This document shows positions 34,301-42,268 of a stretch of DNA of 64,000 nt, piece by piece. Source of the DNA: Phycisphaeraceae bacterium (GTDB lineage: Bacteria; Planctomycetota; Phycisphaerae; Phycisphaerales; Phycisphaeraceae). A program made the translations under genes and the position numbers. Under the pieces are notes generated by a model. The model was not told the origin of the DNA. It saw nothing but the letters and a program-made list of their open reading frames with translations, and did not search any database. Each line of letters opens with the position of its first letter. Position 1 is the stretch's first letter. The stretch covers positions 124,001 to 188,000 of the forward strand of contig JAJDCY010000024.1 in the NCBI GenBank assembly GCA_029260595.1, read 5' to 3'.

Positions 34301-36148
34301 GGCGCCGCCGTTGAGGTCGAATGTGCCGCCAGTGATATTGATGGTGTCGTCGAAGTCGATACGGCCGGTGGCAAAAACGTCGAAGTTGCCGCCTGAGATG
34401 GTGGTGGCTGCGTCGAAGTCGAGAAAGCCGTTGGCGAAGATGTCGAAGTCGCCGCCGGAGATGGTGGTGGCGGCACGCATGTCGAGTTCGCTGTTGGCCA
34501 GGACGTCGAGGTTGCCGCCGGTCATGACGAACGGTGTGTTGATCCTGGCGTAGCCGGAAGCGGCGACGGTGCCGTTGGTGTTGGTGAGTTGGGCGCCGTC
34601 GATGCGTGCGCTGGCGGAGAGGTCGGGTGCGCCCAAGAGGTCGAGATCACCGTTGAGGGTCCAGGGTTCAGCGAAGGAGATGAAGTGCCCCTGGCCGATG
34701 GTCATGGTCCCGGAAAAGGGGTCGTTGTTGAAGAATCCGCTTTCGGTGAAGTCCATGTTCCCGTCGGTGGCGTCGAGGACGCCGTTGCCGTCGTTGGCGT
34801 TGGCGCCGTCGAGGTTCCATGCGTCGGGATCGGCGGATTTGAATTCAATGGTGGCGTTGTTGGTGGCGCGTAGCGTGCCGTTAACGACGAGCCGGTCGGA
34901 GACGTCGATGGTGATGAGTTCGGTGTTGTTACGGGCTTCGAGCAGTGTGCCCGGGTCGAGGGTGATCCGTGTCGCGTCAATCGTGCCGCCGTTCATGTGG
35001 ATCGCAGCGTCGTTGCGGACAGTGATCCGGTCGACATCGAGTTTCCCGCCGGGATCGATGCGGACGATGGAGCCGGTGTCGGTGACGTCTACGTCGTCGG
35101 CGGTGAATGTGAAGGCATCGGTGTCGAAGCGGGCGCCTTCGGAGACGAATAGGTCGTCGGCGACGCCGTTGGCGCTCCAGAGCCGGGCGGTGAGTGTGGT
35201 GCCGGGCTGGGCGTCGCGGATGAAGACGTCGTCACCGGCATCGGGTGGGCGGTGGCCTGACCAGTTGTCCGGGTTTTGCCAGTTGGAGTTTTGGTAGAAC
35301 TCCTTGCGGGGGACGTCGACGGAGTCGTCGTCGTAGAAGTTGACCGTGGCCATGGTGAACAGGTCGGTGTGGGAGGGGCGTCGGCGCAGGCTGGTGCCGA
35401 TGCCGGGGTTCATCAGTGCGTTGCCGTTTTCGAGGTGGGCGATGTTGGCGTTGTCGTCGCCGGAGTTGTTGGCGGTCTCGACCGCGAAGGATTGGCCGGC
35501 GACATAGTCGGGGTCGAAGTCGTAGTCGCCGTCGTTGGTCTCATTCTGGGTTAGGGGATTGTTGCCGGATAGTCCGAGGGCGTGGCCGACTTCGTGGAAC
35601 ACGACCGAGAGCATGTCGGTGTTGCCCAGGGCGCCGCCCATGGCGGTGGCGGCGCCGGTGAAGCCGGTTTCGAAGGTGTCGGGGACGTTGGCGCCGCCGG
35701 ATGTGTACCAGTCGGCTACCTGGCCGCCGGGGCCGGTGGTGAGGTTTCGCCACAGGGTCTGGTTCATTGTGAACTCGGAGTCGTCTGCGGGAGTTGGGTC
35801 GATCCACCAGGTGCTGGCGATGGTGGGGTCGATCTGGATGGTGGCTGTGTTTTCGCGGCCGTTGGCGTCGGCGGAGCCGTAGGTGTGCAGGCCGATGAAA
35901 CCGGTGAGGTTGGCGTAGCGATAGGTGATGGTGAGTGTGTGGCCTGAGTGTTCGAAGATGGATTGGTAGTACGTCTCGACGTGGTTGAAGAGAGAGGTGA
36001 GCCCGGTGCCGTTGGGATCGAAGTTTGGCTGTAGCGAGTTGGTCGAGTCGAAATTCATGACAAGGTTGATCGCGTGCGTCGGGGCGGTTGCGGCTAGGCA
36101 GGCGCAAACAACGATCGCCGTGTACGTGGGGTATCCCTTAAGCATCAT
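31358..36148 (-). CDS. Giant secreted metzincin-like protein with repeats, dockerin-like pair and PEP-CTERM
   Basis: 1596 residues from ATG 36148 (AAAGGA just upstream; a second ATG follows directly). Layout: signal peptide (about 1-28), protease-like domain with HEVGHALGLSG at 185-195 and a Met-turn-like ALMNPG, then about 1100 residues of beta-solenoid-type repeats (autotransporter-like N-G-T-L / G-G-T-x-T units). A two-loop calcium module follows (DADLDGDVDLEDL and DFDMDVDADDLN), then TPEPATLVGVVLGFGCLASRRRR, a PEP-CTERM sorting tail for exosortase/EpsH-type processing. The metzincin third ligand position holds G, not H or D. The next upstream gene is a paralogue of similar design. Probably a surface enzyme or adhesin. 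Confidence 0.87.
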   Translation of the reverse strand: MMLKGYPTYTAIVVCACLAATAPTHAINLVMNFDSTNSLQPNFDPNGTGLTSLFNHVETYYQSIFEHSGHTLTITYRYANLTGFIGLHTYGSADANGRENTATIQIDPTIASTWWIDPTPADDSEFTMNQTLWRNLTTGPGGQVADWYTSGGANVPDTFETGFTGAATAMGGALGNTDMLSVVFHEVGHALGLSGNNPLTQNETNDGDYDFDPDYVAGQSFAVETANNSGDDNANIAHLENGNALMNPGIGTSLRRRPSHTDLFTMATVNFYDDDSVDVPRKEFYQNSNWQNPDNWSGHRPPDAGDDVFIRDAQPGTTLTARLWSANGVADDLFVSEGARFDTDAFTFTADDVDVTDTGSIVRIDPGGKLDVDRITVRNDAAIHMNGGTIDATRITLDPGTLLEARNNTELITIDVSDRLVVNGTLRATNNATIEFKSADPDAWNLDGANANDGNGVLDATDGNMDFTESGFFNNDPFSGTMTIGQGHFISFAEPWTLNGDLDLLGAPDLSASARIDGAQLTNTNGTVAASGYARINTPFVMTGGNLDVLANSELDMRAATTISGGDFDIFANGFLDFDAATTISGGNFDVFATGRIDFDDTINITGGTFDLNGGADFANRARISGDATINFANATVEASGFTQINPAIIINSGNFVLFTDDELELNGSSITINDGNFTVGNGSTLDINGPLTISGTPAFSTVSGSDPALGQVRFDGPTTYNGGTLTFLGMVRQAGDATVSILTTINADTFDFDSNVVTLPLWTLNAPFTVNADNVETFGSNTVHPDFDINNAGVFGGNLTVNLPGADTWTLAGTITLNGADPNGQLIFTPNMISGSPVNITGTVDTTGRATIAAKANISGTVHTTAANALIRLNGGNLADPNTLAGGSITGDGTLGTLANNALHGHGTISINLITFPDSDILADNGTLTITGDITDVGTIGTADTDGTLNIPANWNATVADLVNLQGGSVIGGTITNPAGKTISGFGTIATNQVSNSGTITADGGELILDYTLNPDLDGAGAGIIEAVNGDLTIVDPATDAHNGTANVGPNRTMTFQQGWNLATNGKLDLNGGATLSTAARVAGSSQTLQGLIEVDQNAAFQIATTFTSNATVDLPQADDLLYLQDDSSIAANTTFTGLGKLINHTNATLTPANNADIAVEFSNAGTLLMTGGTLTGDDFTNQAAGQILGDGTLTPNKLINNGTIAAKGTTLTIDTTQNPDLDGITGNGHIKAVDGNLTIAGPLNDTHDGTATIGGKYTMQFNSGWTLTNNGNLVIQGGPDPQTAAILRVPNPATQSLNGIVAVSGIGVFLADTALGPAARVAIRNAPDTLFLDGDTTINAGTTFTGDGTLFNTQGNTLTLANGATIGVNTTNAGNIEVGASPGAATIAQLSLTNSSYINIELADPLFGPTNNPDPGDDHDQIAVTADVVLNGTLNIDLLKDFDQTIIPSDQFVIMTWADNPTDSKFDTVTFNQPSIPGLLLDLAYQPTKLTLTASAMNGDADLDGDVDLEDLVILAANFDTPVTNRDWRLANFDFDMDVDADDLNLMAENFTGSPDTLTAFAASLGVTLTQTPEPATLVGVVLGFGCLASRRRR
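31455..31660. repeat. Duplicated DNA segment coding for the dockerin/PEP-CTERM module (copy 1)
   Basis: The 3' ends of the two adjacent giant genes share DNA similarity that is high by eye; bases 31455-31496 and 36401-36442 are identical over 42 positions. The coded segment runs from the calcium loops to ASLG(V/I)TLTQTPEP. Such identity across two otherwise diverged genes points to recent gene conversion or strong constraint on the module. Confidence 0.7.
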
Positions 36149-36222
36149 GTCCTTTCTCGACTCGGCGGTGGTGCGGGCGGGGTCTGTAAAGACAGCACTC
36201 ACCTTGGTCTATAATCACCTTT

Positions 36223-36251
36223 ATACTAACAAAATCAGCCGAATAGGTCAA
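36223..36251 (-). promoter_or_regulatory. Promoter of the 1596-residue PEP-CTERM gene
   Basis: On the minus strand TTGACC (36251-36246) and TAGTAT (36228-36223) have a 17-base spacer, about 75 bases before the start codon. The 13-mer TTTTGTTAGTATA over the -10 box recurs with one change (TTTTGTTAGGATA, 40530-40542) upstream of the paralogous gene, suggesting shared control. Confidence 0.7.
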
Positions 36252-36258
36252 TACGTAT

Positions 36259-39200
36259 TTATTGTCCGTTGTCGGGTGTTGTTCGGTTGGGCGAGGGCCT
36301 CAAGGGACGCCTGGCGCGGGTTAGGAGAGGTAGACCGAGGAGTGTGAGGATGGCGGCGGTCGTTGGCTCGGGGGTTTGGGTGAGGGTGATGCCGAGTGAT
36401 GCGGCGAAGGCGGTGAGCGTGTCGGGTGAGCCGGTGAAGTTTGCGGCGAGGATGTTCAGGTCGTCGGCGTCGACGTCGGTATCGAAGTCGAAGTTGCCCA
36501 GCCGCCAGTCGCGCGCGGTGACGGTGGTGTCGAAGTTGGCGGCGAGGCGGACAAGGTCTTCGATGTCAATGTCGCCGTCGAGGTTGGCATCGCCGGGCAT
36601 GGCGTGGGCTTGGATGGACACCGCGTGGCTGACGTAGGCGACCGTAAAAAACAACCCTTCCAGGCCCGGCTGATCGAAGGACACCGTGTCGAATTCAGTC
36701 CCCCCGCCGCCCCCGCCTCCACCGCCGCCGCCCCCGCTCCAGGTGATCGGTGTGAATGAATCCTGTGGGATGATCTCGGTGTCGAATGGTGCGAGGACGC
36801 TTATTTCCAGCGTGCCGCCTAGCTGCACGGGCTTGCTGGCATGGATCCGGTCGTACTCAGTCCCGGGGGTCAGGCCGGCCAGTTCGATCGACAGAACGTT
36901 CGACTCGCCGAACTCGACGCGGCCCCCGAACACGATGTTGCCCGGGCTCGAGCCGGGCTCGTACCCGCCATCGAACACCACCGTCCCCGTGCCCGTGAAC
37001 GTGCCGGGCCCGGTGACCAGGTCGTTGAAGTGCGTCTCGTCGCCGCCGCCGGTGTGGACGACGCCGTGGTGCTGGACGGGGCCGGTGACGGTGAGGTCGC
37101 CAGCTAATGACTCGACGTGCCCTCCGTTGAGCAGCCCGCTGGTGGTGGTGATCACGCTGTCGGCTTGACGGATGAACAGCGACGAGCCGACGCCGATCTC
37201 GACCTGGTTCTGGACGACCGCGTCGGCGGTGAGGCTCGATGCGCCGCGGACCACGGTGTTGCCCACGCCGTTGAGCGCGACGATCTCGACCGCCAGCCCG
37301 TTCTGGATCGTGAACGTGTTGGTGCTGTTATTGACGATATCGACGCGGCGGGCCGGGTTCGTGGAATCGGTGAACGGGTCTCGATCGCCTGCCGCGATGA
37401 CGCTGGCGCCCGGGTCGATGGTCAGGACGGGCATGCTGTTATTGACCAGGACGCTTGCGTTCATCGTCATCTCGAAGGTCAGTGACCCGCCTGCGGTCCC
37501 CTGCACCGTCATTGCGTCGGGCCCTGCCCAGAGGATGCCGTTGGGCGTAGGCAGTGACGGGCCGAAGTTGGCGATAACAGCTTCGTGGGTGTTGTGGTCT
37601 ACCACACCGCCGAGGAACCACAGATTAGACGCGGAAACCAGCTTGCCGTTGCGGTTGAACTCCGTTCGCGACCCGGCGTGCAATCGCACGAGGTTGTGGA
37701 ACTCCGCTCGGTCGGCGTCGATGTTGATGCGGCCGAACACAGCCGTCGCGGCACCTGTCAGCTTGGGGATATCCGTGCCGGGTTGGTTGAGGTTGAGCAC
37801 GCCTTCGTGCTCGAAGTCGTTGACGCCGTTTTGTAGCAGGGCGGGCAACGCCCAGAAGACGACCCCATTGGCGGTGCTGACATCGAGGACACCGCCGTTG
37901 ATGTTCATGATGCCGCGGAACTGGTTGTCGGTCTCACCAAGCGATGCCGAGTTGATATCGAGCGTGGCGCCGGGGTCGATCGTGAGGACCGGGTGTTGAG
38001 AGAAGAGCGGGCGGGTCTTGCCGTTGCCCCAGTCGAATGTTGCGGCGTCGATGATGCTGTAGGAGGTGACGTCGATCGTGCCGATCTGAAAGAGCGTGCC
38101 CTGGCCGAAGACCTGGCCGCCGTCGAGCGTGGTGGTGTTGTTGAGGCGCAGTTCGGAGTCGAGCTGGGTGAGCTGGACGGCGCTGAGCGCGAGCAGTGTC
38201 ATGTCGGCGTCCATGAAGTTCGTGCCGCCCTGAACCTCGATGAAGCCGCCGACGGTGAGCGGTGTGCCTTTGACACGGGCGCTCGAACCCTCGGACTCGA
38301 ACATCCGCAGGATGCCGAGGGTGATGTCCTCGTTGGGGGCTTCGGCGCCGGGCAGGGACCACCCGCCGGTCATGGCGACTTCGATGATGCCGCCGGCGAG
38401 GATCATCTCGCCTCGGAAGGGGTTGTCGGTTTCGCCGGAGCCGGAGGAGTTGACGAAGAGCTTGGTCTCCATCTCGACGCGCAGCTCGTTGGGGTCGAAC
38501 GGGTCGTTGCCGCCCCAGGCGAAGGTTTCGGTGTTGATGGTGATGTTGAGCATGTTGCCGTCCTGGACGGTGATGTCGCCGTCCTGGATGAGTCGGCCGT
38601 CGCCGGTGAACATTGCCCCGCCAAACATGCGGGTGTTGGGGCTGCTCAGGTAGAGGTTGTCGCCCACGTCAGGCATGGTGGTGACTGAGGTGGGGTGAAA
38701 CCTGGCGGTATCGGAGGAGATGACGCCTTCCTGGCCGGCTTCGGTCTCGCCGCGGAATCCGTGGATGTCGCCGGGGTTTCGGGTGGTGAGGGTGGCGGGG
38801 TTGCCGGGGGTGCCGATAAGTTCGAGCAGGCCGCCTGTGCCGAGGCTGAAGAAGCTCATCGCGGCGAAGCGGTTGGGGCCGATGACCATGTAGCCGTCGA
38901 AGTTGTCGGTCAGGTTCGGGCCTGTCTCCAGATCACCGGCCAACAGATTTACGGTGTTCGCGGAGGCCTGGCCATCGATGTCGTCTCCGTCCAGGTCCAT
39001 CGGGCCCGGGCCGGCGATCTGAAGCAGCCCGCCGGTTGGTGCAATCTTGCCATTGTTGGACAGGATGCCGCCGCCGGCGATGCCGATGAAGCCGTTGCCG
39101 GAGATACCGCCGGGGCCGCTGGGTGCGCTGTTGTCCAGGTCGTCGACGAAGAGCATGCCGCCCTGGAGCTGGATGGTGCCGGTGCCGGTGATGAAGACGC

Positions 39201-40359
39201 GGTTGAGGTGGGCTGTGCCGCCGGCGCTGATCAGGAGTGTGCTGTTGTTGCCGATGCGGGTATCGGTGACGACGTCAAGATCGTTGTTGTTGACGAATAG
39301 CTGGCCGCCGTTGTCGAGGGTGAGGTTGCGCGCGTCGGCGTTGGCGGTCATGGAGGAGGTCAGACCGTTGAGGATGTAGGCGCTGGAGCTGGAGTCGGGG
39401 CGCTTGTTGCCGACCCAGTTCGAGTTGGTGCCCCAGATGCCGTTGCCGATCAGGTGCCGGCGAGCGAGGTTGACGTTGTCGAACTCCTCGTCCCACGCGA
39501 TCGCCAGCACGTCCGTGGCGGTGGGCAGCCGCCTCTCATTATTAGGCGTGCTCTTCCACATCAGGGCCTTGTCGACCTGAAGGTGCCCGCCGCCGTCGTC
39601 CGTAGTCTCGTCGATATTCACGGTCCCGATCCCGTTGATGTGCTGCGGGTCGATCTCCCAGCCATCTTCCAGGTCCGAACCATTGATTCCCAGGTCGTGG
39701 CCGATCTCATGCAACAAGACGGACAGCAGATCGATCACCAAATTGGTATTCATCGTGCCGGCGGGCAGGTTGTTGCTCTCACCAAGCAGCGTGCCGTCGC
39801 CCCAGCCGATGTGCCCAACCTCCAGTGTATCCGGCGGGTCCGTGGGCCCTGGGAACCAGGTCTTGGCAGGAAACGGGTCGCCAAGGTCTGCGAAGAGGGT
39901 CATCCCCCGTGAGTTCCCAAGACAGGTGCAGGCCGGGTCCGCCATCTTGGTGATGAAATCAAACTCGCCGTGGTGCAGTGGGGTGGAGTCGATGAAAAAG
40001 CCAACATCGGTCCCGTCCTCACCCCGCGGTGTCGGGTCGACAATAATGTTGTTGTCCGCCGCCGTCCCCGTATTCTCGTGTACGGCCAGCGTCCCGTCGT
40101 CCAGGTTCCCCCACCACACGTCCAACTCATAGGTGCCCGGGTCCGGTAGCAGGTCTTCCCAGATTGCCTCGGCAGCGAAAAAGAGCGCCTCCAGCCGCGC
40201 CCCGGTCGTGTCGAAGAACGGGTTCTGCTGGTGGTTCTCGAGAGTGATCACGATATCGATCGCGTGTGCCGGGCTGGCGGCCGCGCCTACGGCGGCGAGC
40301 ACGCACACAAGCATCCGAGCGCGCGGCCGACGGTGCGCGGGTCGATCGAACTTAGCCAT
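36259..40359 (-). CDS. Giant secreted metzincin-like protein, paralogue of the downstream gene
   Basis: 1366 residues from ATG 40359, which has AGGAG eight bases upstream (the open frame begins 22 codons earlier). Layout: signal peptide ending in AAASPAHA, protease-like domain with HEIGHDLGING at 217-227 and Met-turn-like ALMWKST, long repeat region with ASTN-type and G-N-x-x-F strands, a 12-glycine run (coded by 36700-36735) in a loop just before the last repeat, a two-loop calcium module (DANLDGDIDIEDL, DFDTDVDADDLN) and PEP-CTERM tail TPEPTTAAILTLLGLPLLTRARR. The third metzincin ligand site is G, as in the paralogue. Surface-located by inference. Confidence 0.87.
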   Translation of the reverse strand: MAKFDRPAHRRPRARMLVCVLAAVGAAASPAHAIDIVITLENHQQNPFFDTTGARLEALFFAAEAIWEDLLPDPGTYELDVWWGNLDDGTLAVHENTGTAADNNIIVDPTPRGEDGTDVGFFIDSTPLHHGEFDFITKMADPACTCLGNSRGMTLFADLGDPFPAKTWFPGPTDPPDTLEVGHIGWGDGTLLGESNNLPAGTMNTNLVIDLLSVLLHEIGHDLGINGSDLEDGWEIDPQHINGIGTVNIDETTDDGGGHLQVDKALMWKSTPNNERRLPTATDVLAIAWDEEFDNVNLARRHLIGNGIWGTNSNWVGNKRPDSSSSAYILNGLTSSMTANADARNLTLDNGGQLFVNNNDLDVVTDTRIGNNSTLLISAGGTAHLNRVFITGTGTIQLQGGMLFVDDLDNSAPSGPGGISGNGFIGIAGGGILSNNGKIAPTGGLLQIAGPGPMDLDGDDIDGQASANTVNLLAGDLETGPNLTDNFDGYMVIGPNRFAAMSFFSLGTGGLLELIGTPGNPATLTTRNPGDIHGFRGETEAGQEGVISSDTARFHPTSVTTMPDVGDNLYLSSPNTRMFGGAMFTGDGRLIQDGDITVQDGNMLNITINTETFAWGGNDPFDPNELRVEMETKLFVNSSGSGETDNPFRGEMILAGGIIEVAMTGGWSLPGAEAPNEDITLGILRMFESEGSSARVKGTPLTVGGFIEVQGGTNFMDADMTLLALSAVQLTQLDSELRLNNTTTLDGGQVFGQGTLFQIGTIDVTSYSIIDAATFDWGNGKTRPLFSQHPVLTIDPGATLDINSASLGETDNQFRGIMNINGGVLDVSTANGVVFWALPALLQNGVNDFEHEGVLNLNQPGTDIPKLTGAATAVFGRINIDADRAEFHNLVRLHAGSRTEFNRNGKLVSASNLWFLGGVVDHNTHEAVIANFGPSLPTPNGILWAGPDAMTVQGTAGGSLTFEMTMNASVLVNNSMPVLTIDPGASVIAAGDRDPFTDSTNPARRVDIVNNSTNTFTIQNGLAVEIVALNGVGNTVVRGASSLTADAVVQNQVEIGVGSSLFIRQADSVITTTSGLLNGGHVESLAGDLTVTGPVQHHGVVHTGGGDETHFNDLVTGPGTFTGTGTVVFDGGYEPGSSPGNIVFGGRVEFGESNVLSIELAGLTPGTEYDRIHASKPVQLGGTLEISVLAPFDTEIIPQDSFTPITWSGGGGGGGGGGGGTEFDTVSFDQPGLEGLFFTVAYVSHAVSIQAHAMPGDANLDGDIDIEDLVRLAANFDTTVTARDWRLGNFDFDTDVDADDLNILAANFTGSPDTLTAFAASLGITLTQTPEPTTAAILTLLGLPLLTRARRPLRPSPNRTTPDNGQ
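36401..36610. repeat. Duplicated DNA segment coding for the dockerin/PEP-CTERM module (copy 2)
   Basis: Partner of the segment at 31455-31660, in the same orientation about 4.9 kb away. The two could recombine and delete or fuse the genes between them. Confidence 0.7.
36700..36735 (-). repeat. Poly-glycine codon tract
   Basis: Twelve glycine codons in a row (mixed GGC, GGG, GGT and GGA) within the paralogous PEP-CTERM gene. The mixed codons argue against simple slippage of a perfect repeat, although the C/G-only tract may still vary in length between strains. Confidence 0.85.
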
Positions 40360-40670
40360 GTTTTGATCTCCTCTTCCCAAGCGATAGCGGATAACGCTCG
40401 GCGTAGCCGCTTCGGTGTGATCCACCTGTTCGTTCTCTTCGTTGCGAGCCGGCCAATGCGCGTCGCGGGGTTCGTCACACGGTCGGCGAGCCTGCGCGGC
40501 TCGGGACGCATCCGACCGGAATCGGCCAGTATCCTAACAAAAGATCGCTGAGTATTCCAGACAAATTTTGTGATAACCGCAGCGACCGACTAAGGCGGGT
40601 GGTGGCTCGGTAAGGCGGCCCTACGCGGGCTTAAAAGCGGATTGTGTCAATGTCCGGCCGATCCGACCGC
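40360..40670. other. Leader region of the 1366-residue PEP-CTERM gene
   Basis: 311 bases. It holds the motif TTTTGTTAGGATA on the minus strand (40542-40530), like the -10 region of the paralogue, but the matching -35 (TGGAAT) is poor. A long 5' leader of about 165 bases would result. No ORF or RNA family recognised. Confidence 0.4.
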
Positions 40671-40931
40671 TCAGGGATCGCTGATATGGTCCGCGAAATC
40701 GCGTTTGAACTGGTCGAGGCTCTCAACGCCTGCGGGCAGGGCCGCTTCGTCGATCAGTAGGATCGGCAGCCCGTCGCGGATGGGATACCGCAACCCTCCG
40801 ACAGCCGCGACCAGCTCTCGGCCCTCCTGCCGCAGAGCACTGCGGGTGAGCGGGCAGACCAACACCTCAAGCAACTTCGGGTCGATGTCGGCTTGGTCTT
40901 GCTTAGCGCCGGTTGTCGGTGCGTCTGTCAT
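40671..40931 (-). CDS. Trm112-family small protein
   Basis: 86 residues of the Trm112p/UPF0434 type: core LLEVLVCPLTRSALRQ, then VGGLRYPIRDGLPILLIDEA. Bacterial members (YcaR-like) have a zinc-ribbon-derived fold and may activate or stabilise methyltransferases; this one retains only one cysteine, so no metal is expected. It lies downstream of the glycosyltransferase gene in the opposite sense to apt and on the same strand as murA. Specific role unknown. Confidence 0.88.
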   Translation of the reverse strand: MTDAPTTGAKQDQADIDPKLLEVLVCPLTRSALRQEGRELVAAVGGLRYPIRDGLPILLIDEAALPAGVESLDQFKRDFADHISDP

Positions 40932-41027
40932 TGTTGTATCCGGCGCAGAAAACCGAATCGTACGGTGAACGCGAACGACACCAGTATATCGCTTGTAGGG
41001 AGTAGATGCACCCGTGATCGTTGCCGG

Positions 41028-42215
41028 CTAGCCGCTGGGTGATGGCTGGATCACTACGCCGGCTTTGCGGGCGAGCCGGCGGACGAGCCCGGCGTGTTTG
41101 GCCACGCCGCCCGGGTCCAGGTGGAGCGTTGGGAAGTACTTCAAGTCGGCAAGGCGGTGGGCGTTGGCTTGCCAAAAATCTTCGACTGCTTTGAGGACCG
41201 CGTCGTCGAGGAGGTACGCCTCGTGTTCGCTGTTAAGGACCAGCCAGTCGGTCTGTGTGTGTGCGAGGCCGTCGATCTGAACCGGGTCGAGCAAGGCTTT
41301 GCTCCGCTCGCGCATCTGTTCAACTTTTTTGCGGTAGCGGCGCTGGTTGCACTGGTTGATCCAGTCCCACGGGTGCGGGAGCGACGCCCGCCAGAACGCG
41401 GTCTGGTCCAGCCTCGTCATCAGCGGGGGTTGGCCGGGTGCGAGTCGCGGGTAAGCCTGCCAGAGCGCGCGGTGTACGGCTTGACGGTCTTCGCCGAGCA
41501 CACGGTAGTTCGGGCCCATCTGGTGGAGGATTGCGCGGCCAAGCTCGAACCGGCCCTGCGTGTCGAGCCCGGAGTTAAAGTCATACCCCGAGTTGTCGGG
41601 CACGCGGCCGAACTGTTCGAGGTAGGCGAAGTTCAGCAGCGCCTGATCGCCCGTGTAGATCTTGCGGACCTGCCCGGCCCACTCTTTGGCACGCTGCACG
41701 GTCTGGCGGTATTCCGGGTGGGCAACGGGGTCGAACCCGAACACACCGCTGTTGAACGACCTCGCCGACGCCAACTCATCCGGCAGGTCGATCAAGCCGG
41801 TGATGTCGCCTTCGTAATAGGTCTCCAGCCGGGCGTTATCGAACACGCTGAACCACCCGTCGGCCAGCAACTTCTCGAGCGCCTCGTCGAGTGGGCGCAG
41901 CACCAGGATGTCCGAGTCGATCAGCAGGAACGGCGAGTCCTGGTCGAGGAACGCGTCGAGCTTGAAGGTGTTCTGGGCGGTGGAGCCGTCCGCGTTGCGG
42001 TGCTTGGTGTCGGCCTCATGCAGCAGCTTGACGGTGACGTCGAAAGGATCGAGCGACCGGGTGTGCTCGTTGGTCCAGCCCGTCTCCAACGCATACACCG
42101 TCATCGGGTATCGCTCGGGGTCGCCGTGCCAGACGCGCAGCGACTCGAGCATCAGGTGGGTGTGCCCGACGTAGTTGTCGGAGGTCACCGTGATCAGTTG
42201 GACGGGTTTTGCCAT
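41028..42215 (-). CDS. Glycosyltransferase, GT8-like
   Basis: 395 residues from the ATG at 42215; the open frame extends further upstream but that part is a low-complexity overlap with murA's 3' side. The N-terminus (VQLITVTSDNYVGHTHLMLESL) is a GT-A nucleotide-sugar fold, and the DxD metal motif appears in FLLIDSDILVLRPL at about residues 93-105. The rest has GYDFNSGLDTQG and YTGDQALLNF, typical of sugar transferases that act on lipids or surface glycans. Donor and acceptor are unknown. The gene lies downstream of murA with a 53-base gap, so the two may be cotranscribed. Confidence 0.75.
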   Translation of the reverse strand: MAKPVQLITVTSDNYVGHTHLMLESLRVWHGDPERYPMTVYALETGWTNEHTRSLDPFDVTVKLLHEADTKHRNADGSTAQNTFKLDAFLDQDSPFLLIDSDILVLRPLDEALEKLLADGWFSVFDNARLETYYEGDITGLIDLPDELASARSFNSGVFGFDPVAHPEYRQTVQRAKEWAGQVRKIYTGDQALLNFAYLEQFGRVPDNSGYDFNSGLDTQGRFELGRAILHQMGPNYRVLGEDRQAVHRALWQAYPRLAPGQPPLMTRLDQTAFWRASLPHPWDWINQCNQRRYRKKVEQMRERSKALLDPVQIDGLAHTQTDWLVLNSEHEAYLLDDAVLKAVEDFWQANAHRLADLKYFPTLHLDPGGVAKHAGLVRRLARKAGVVIQPSPSG

Positions 42216-42268
42216 CGTGATTGTGGTCGTGGTTGTGGGCCCGTGGGCCGCCCCGGTGATTCGCGCGG

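Noticed and set aside
31358-40359. CRISPR-like or tandem DNA repeats in the giant genes
   Set aside because: The repeats are at protein level, of unequal length and diverged in sequence; there are no regular repeat-spacer units.
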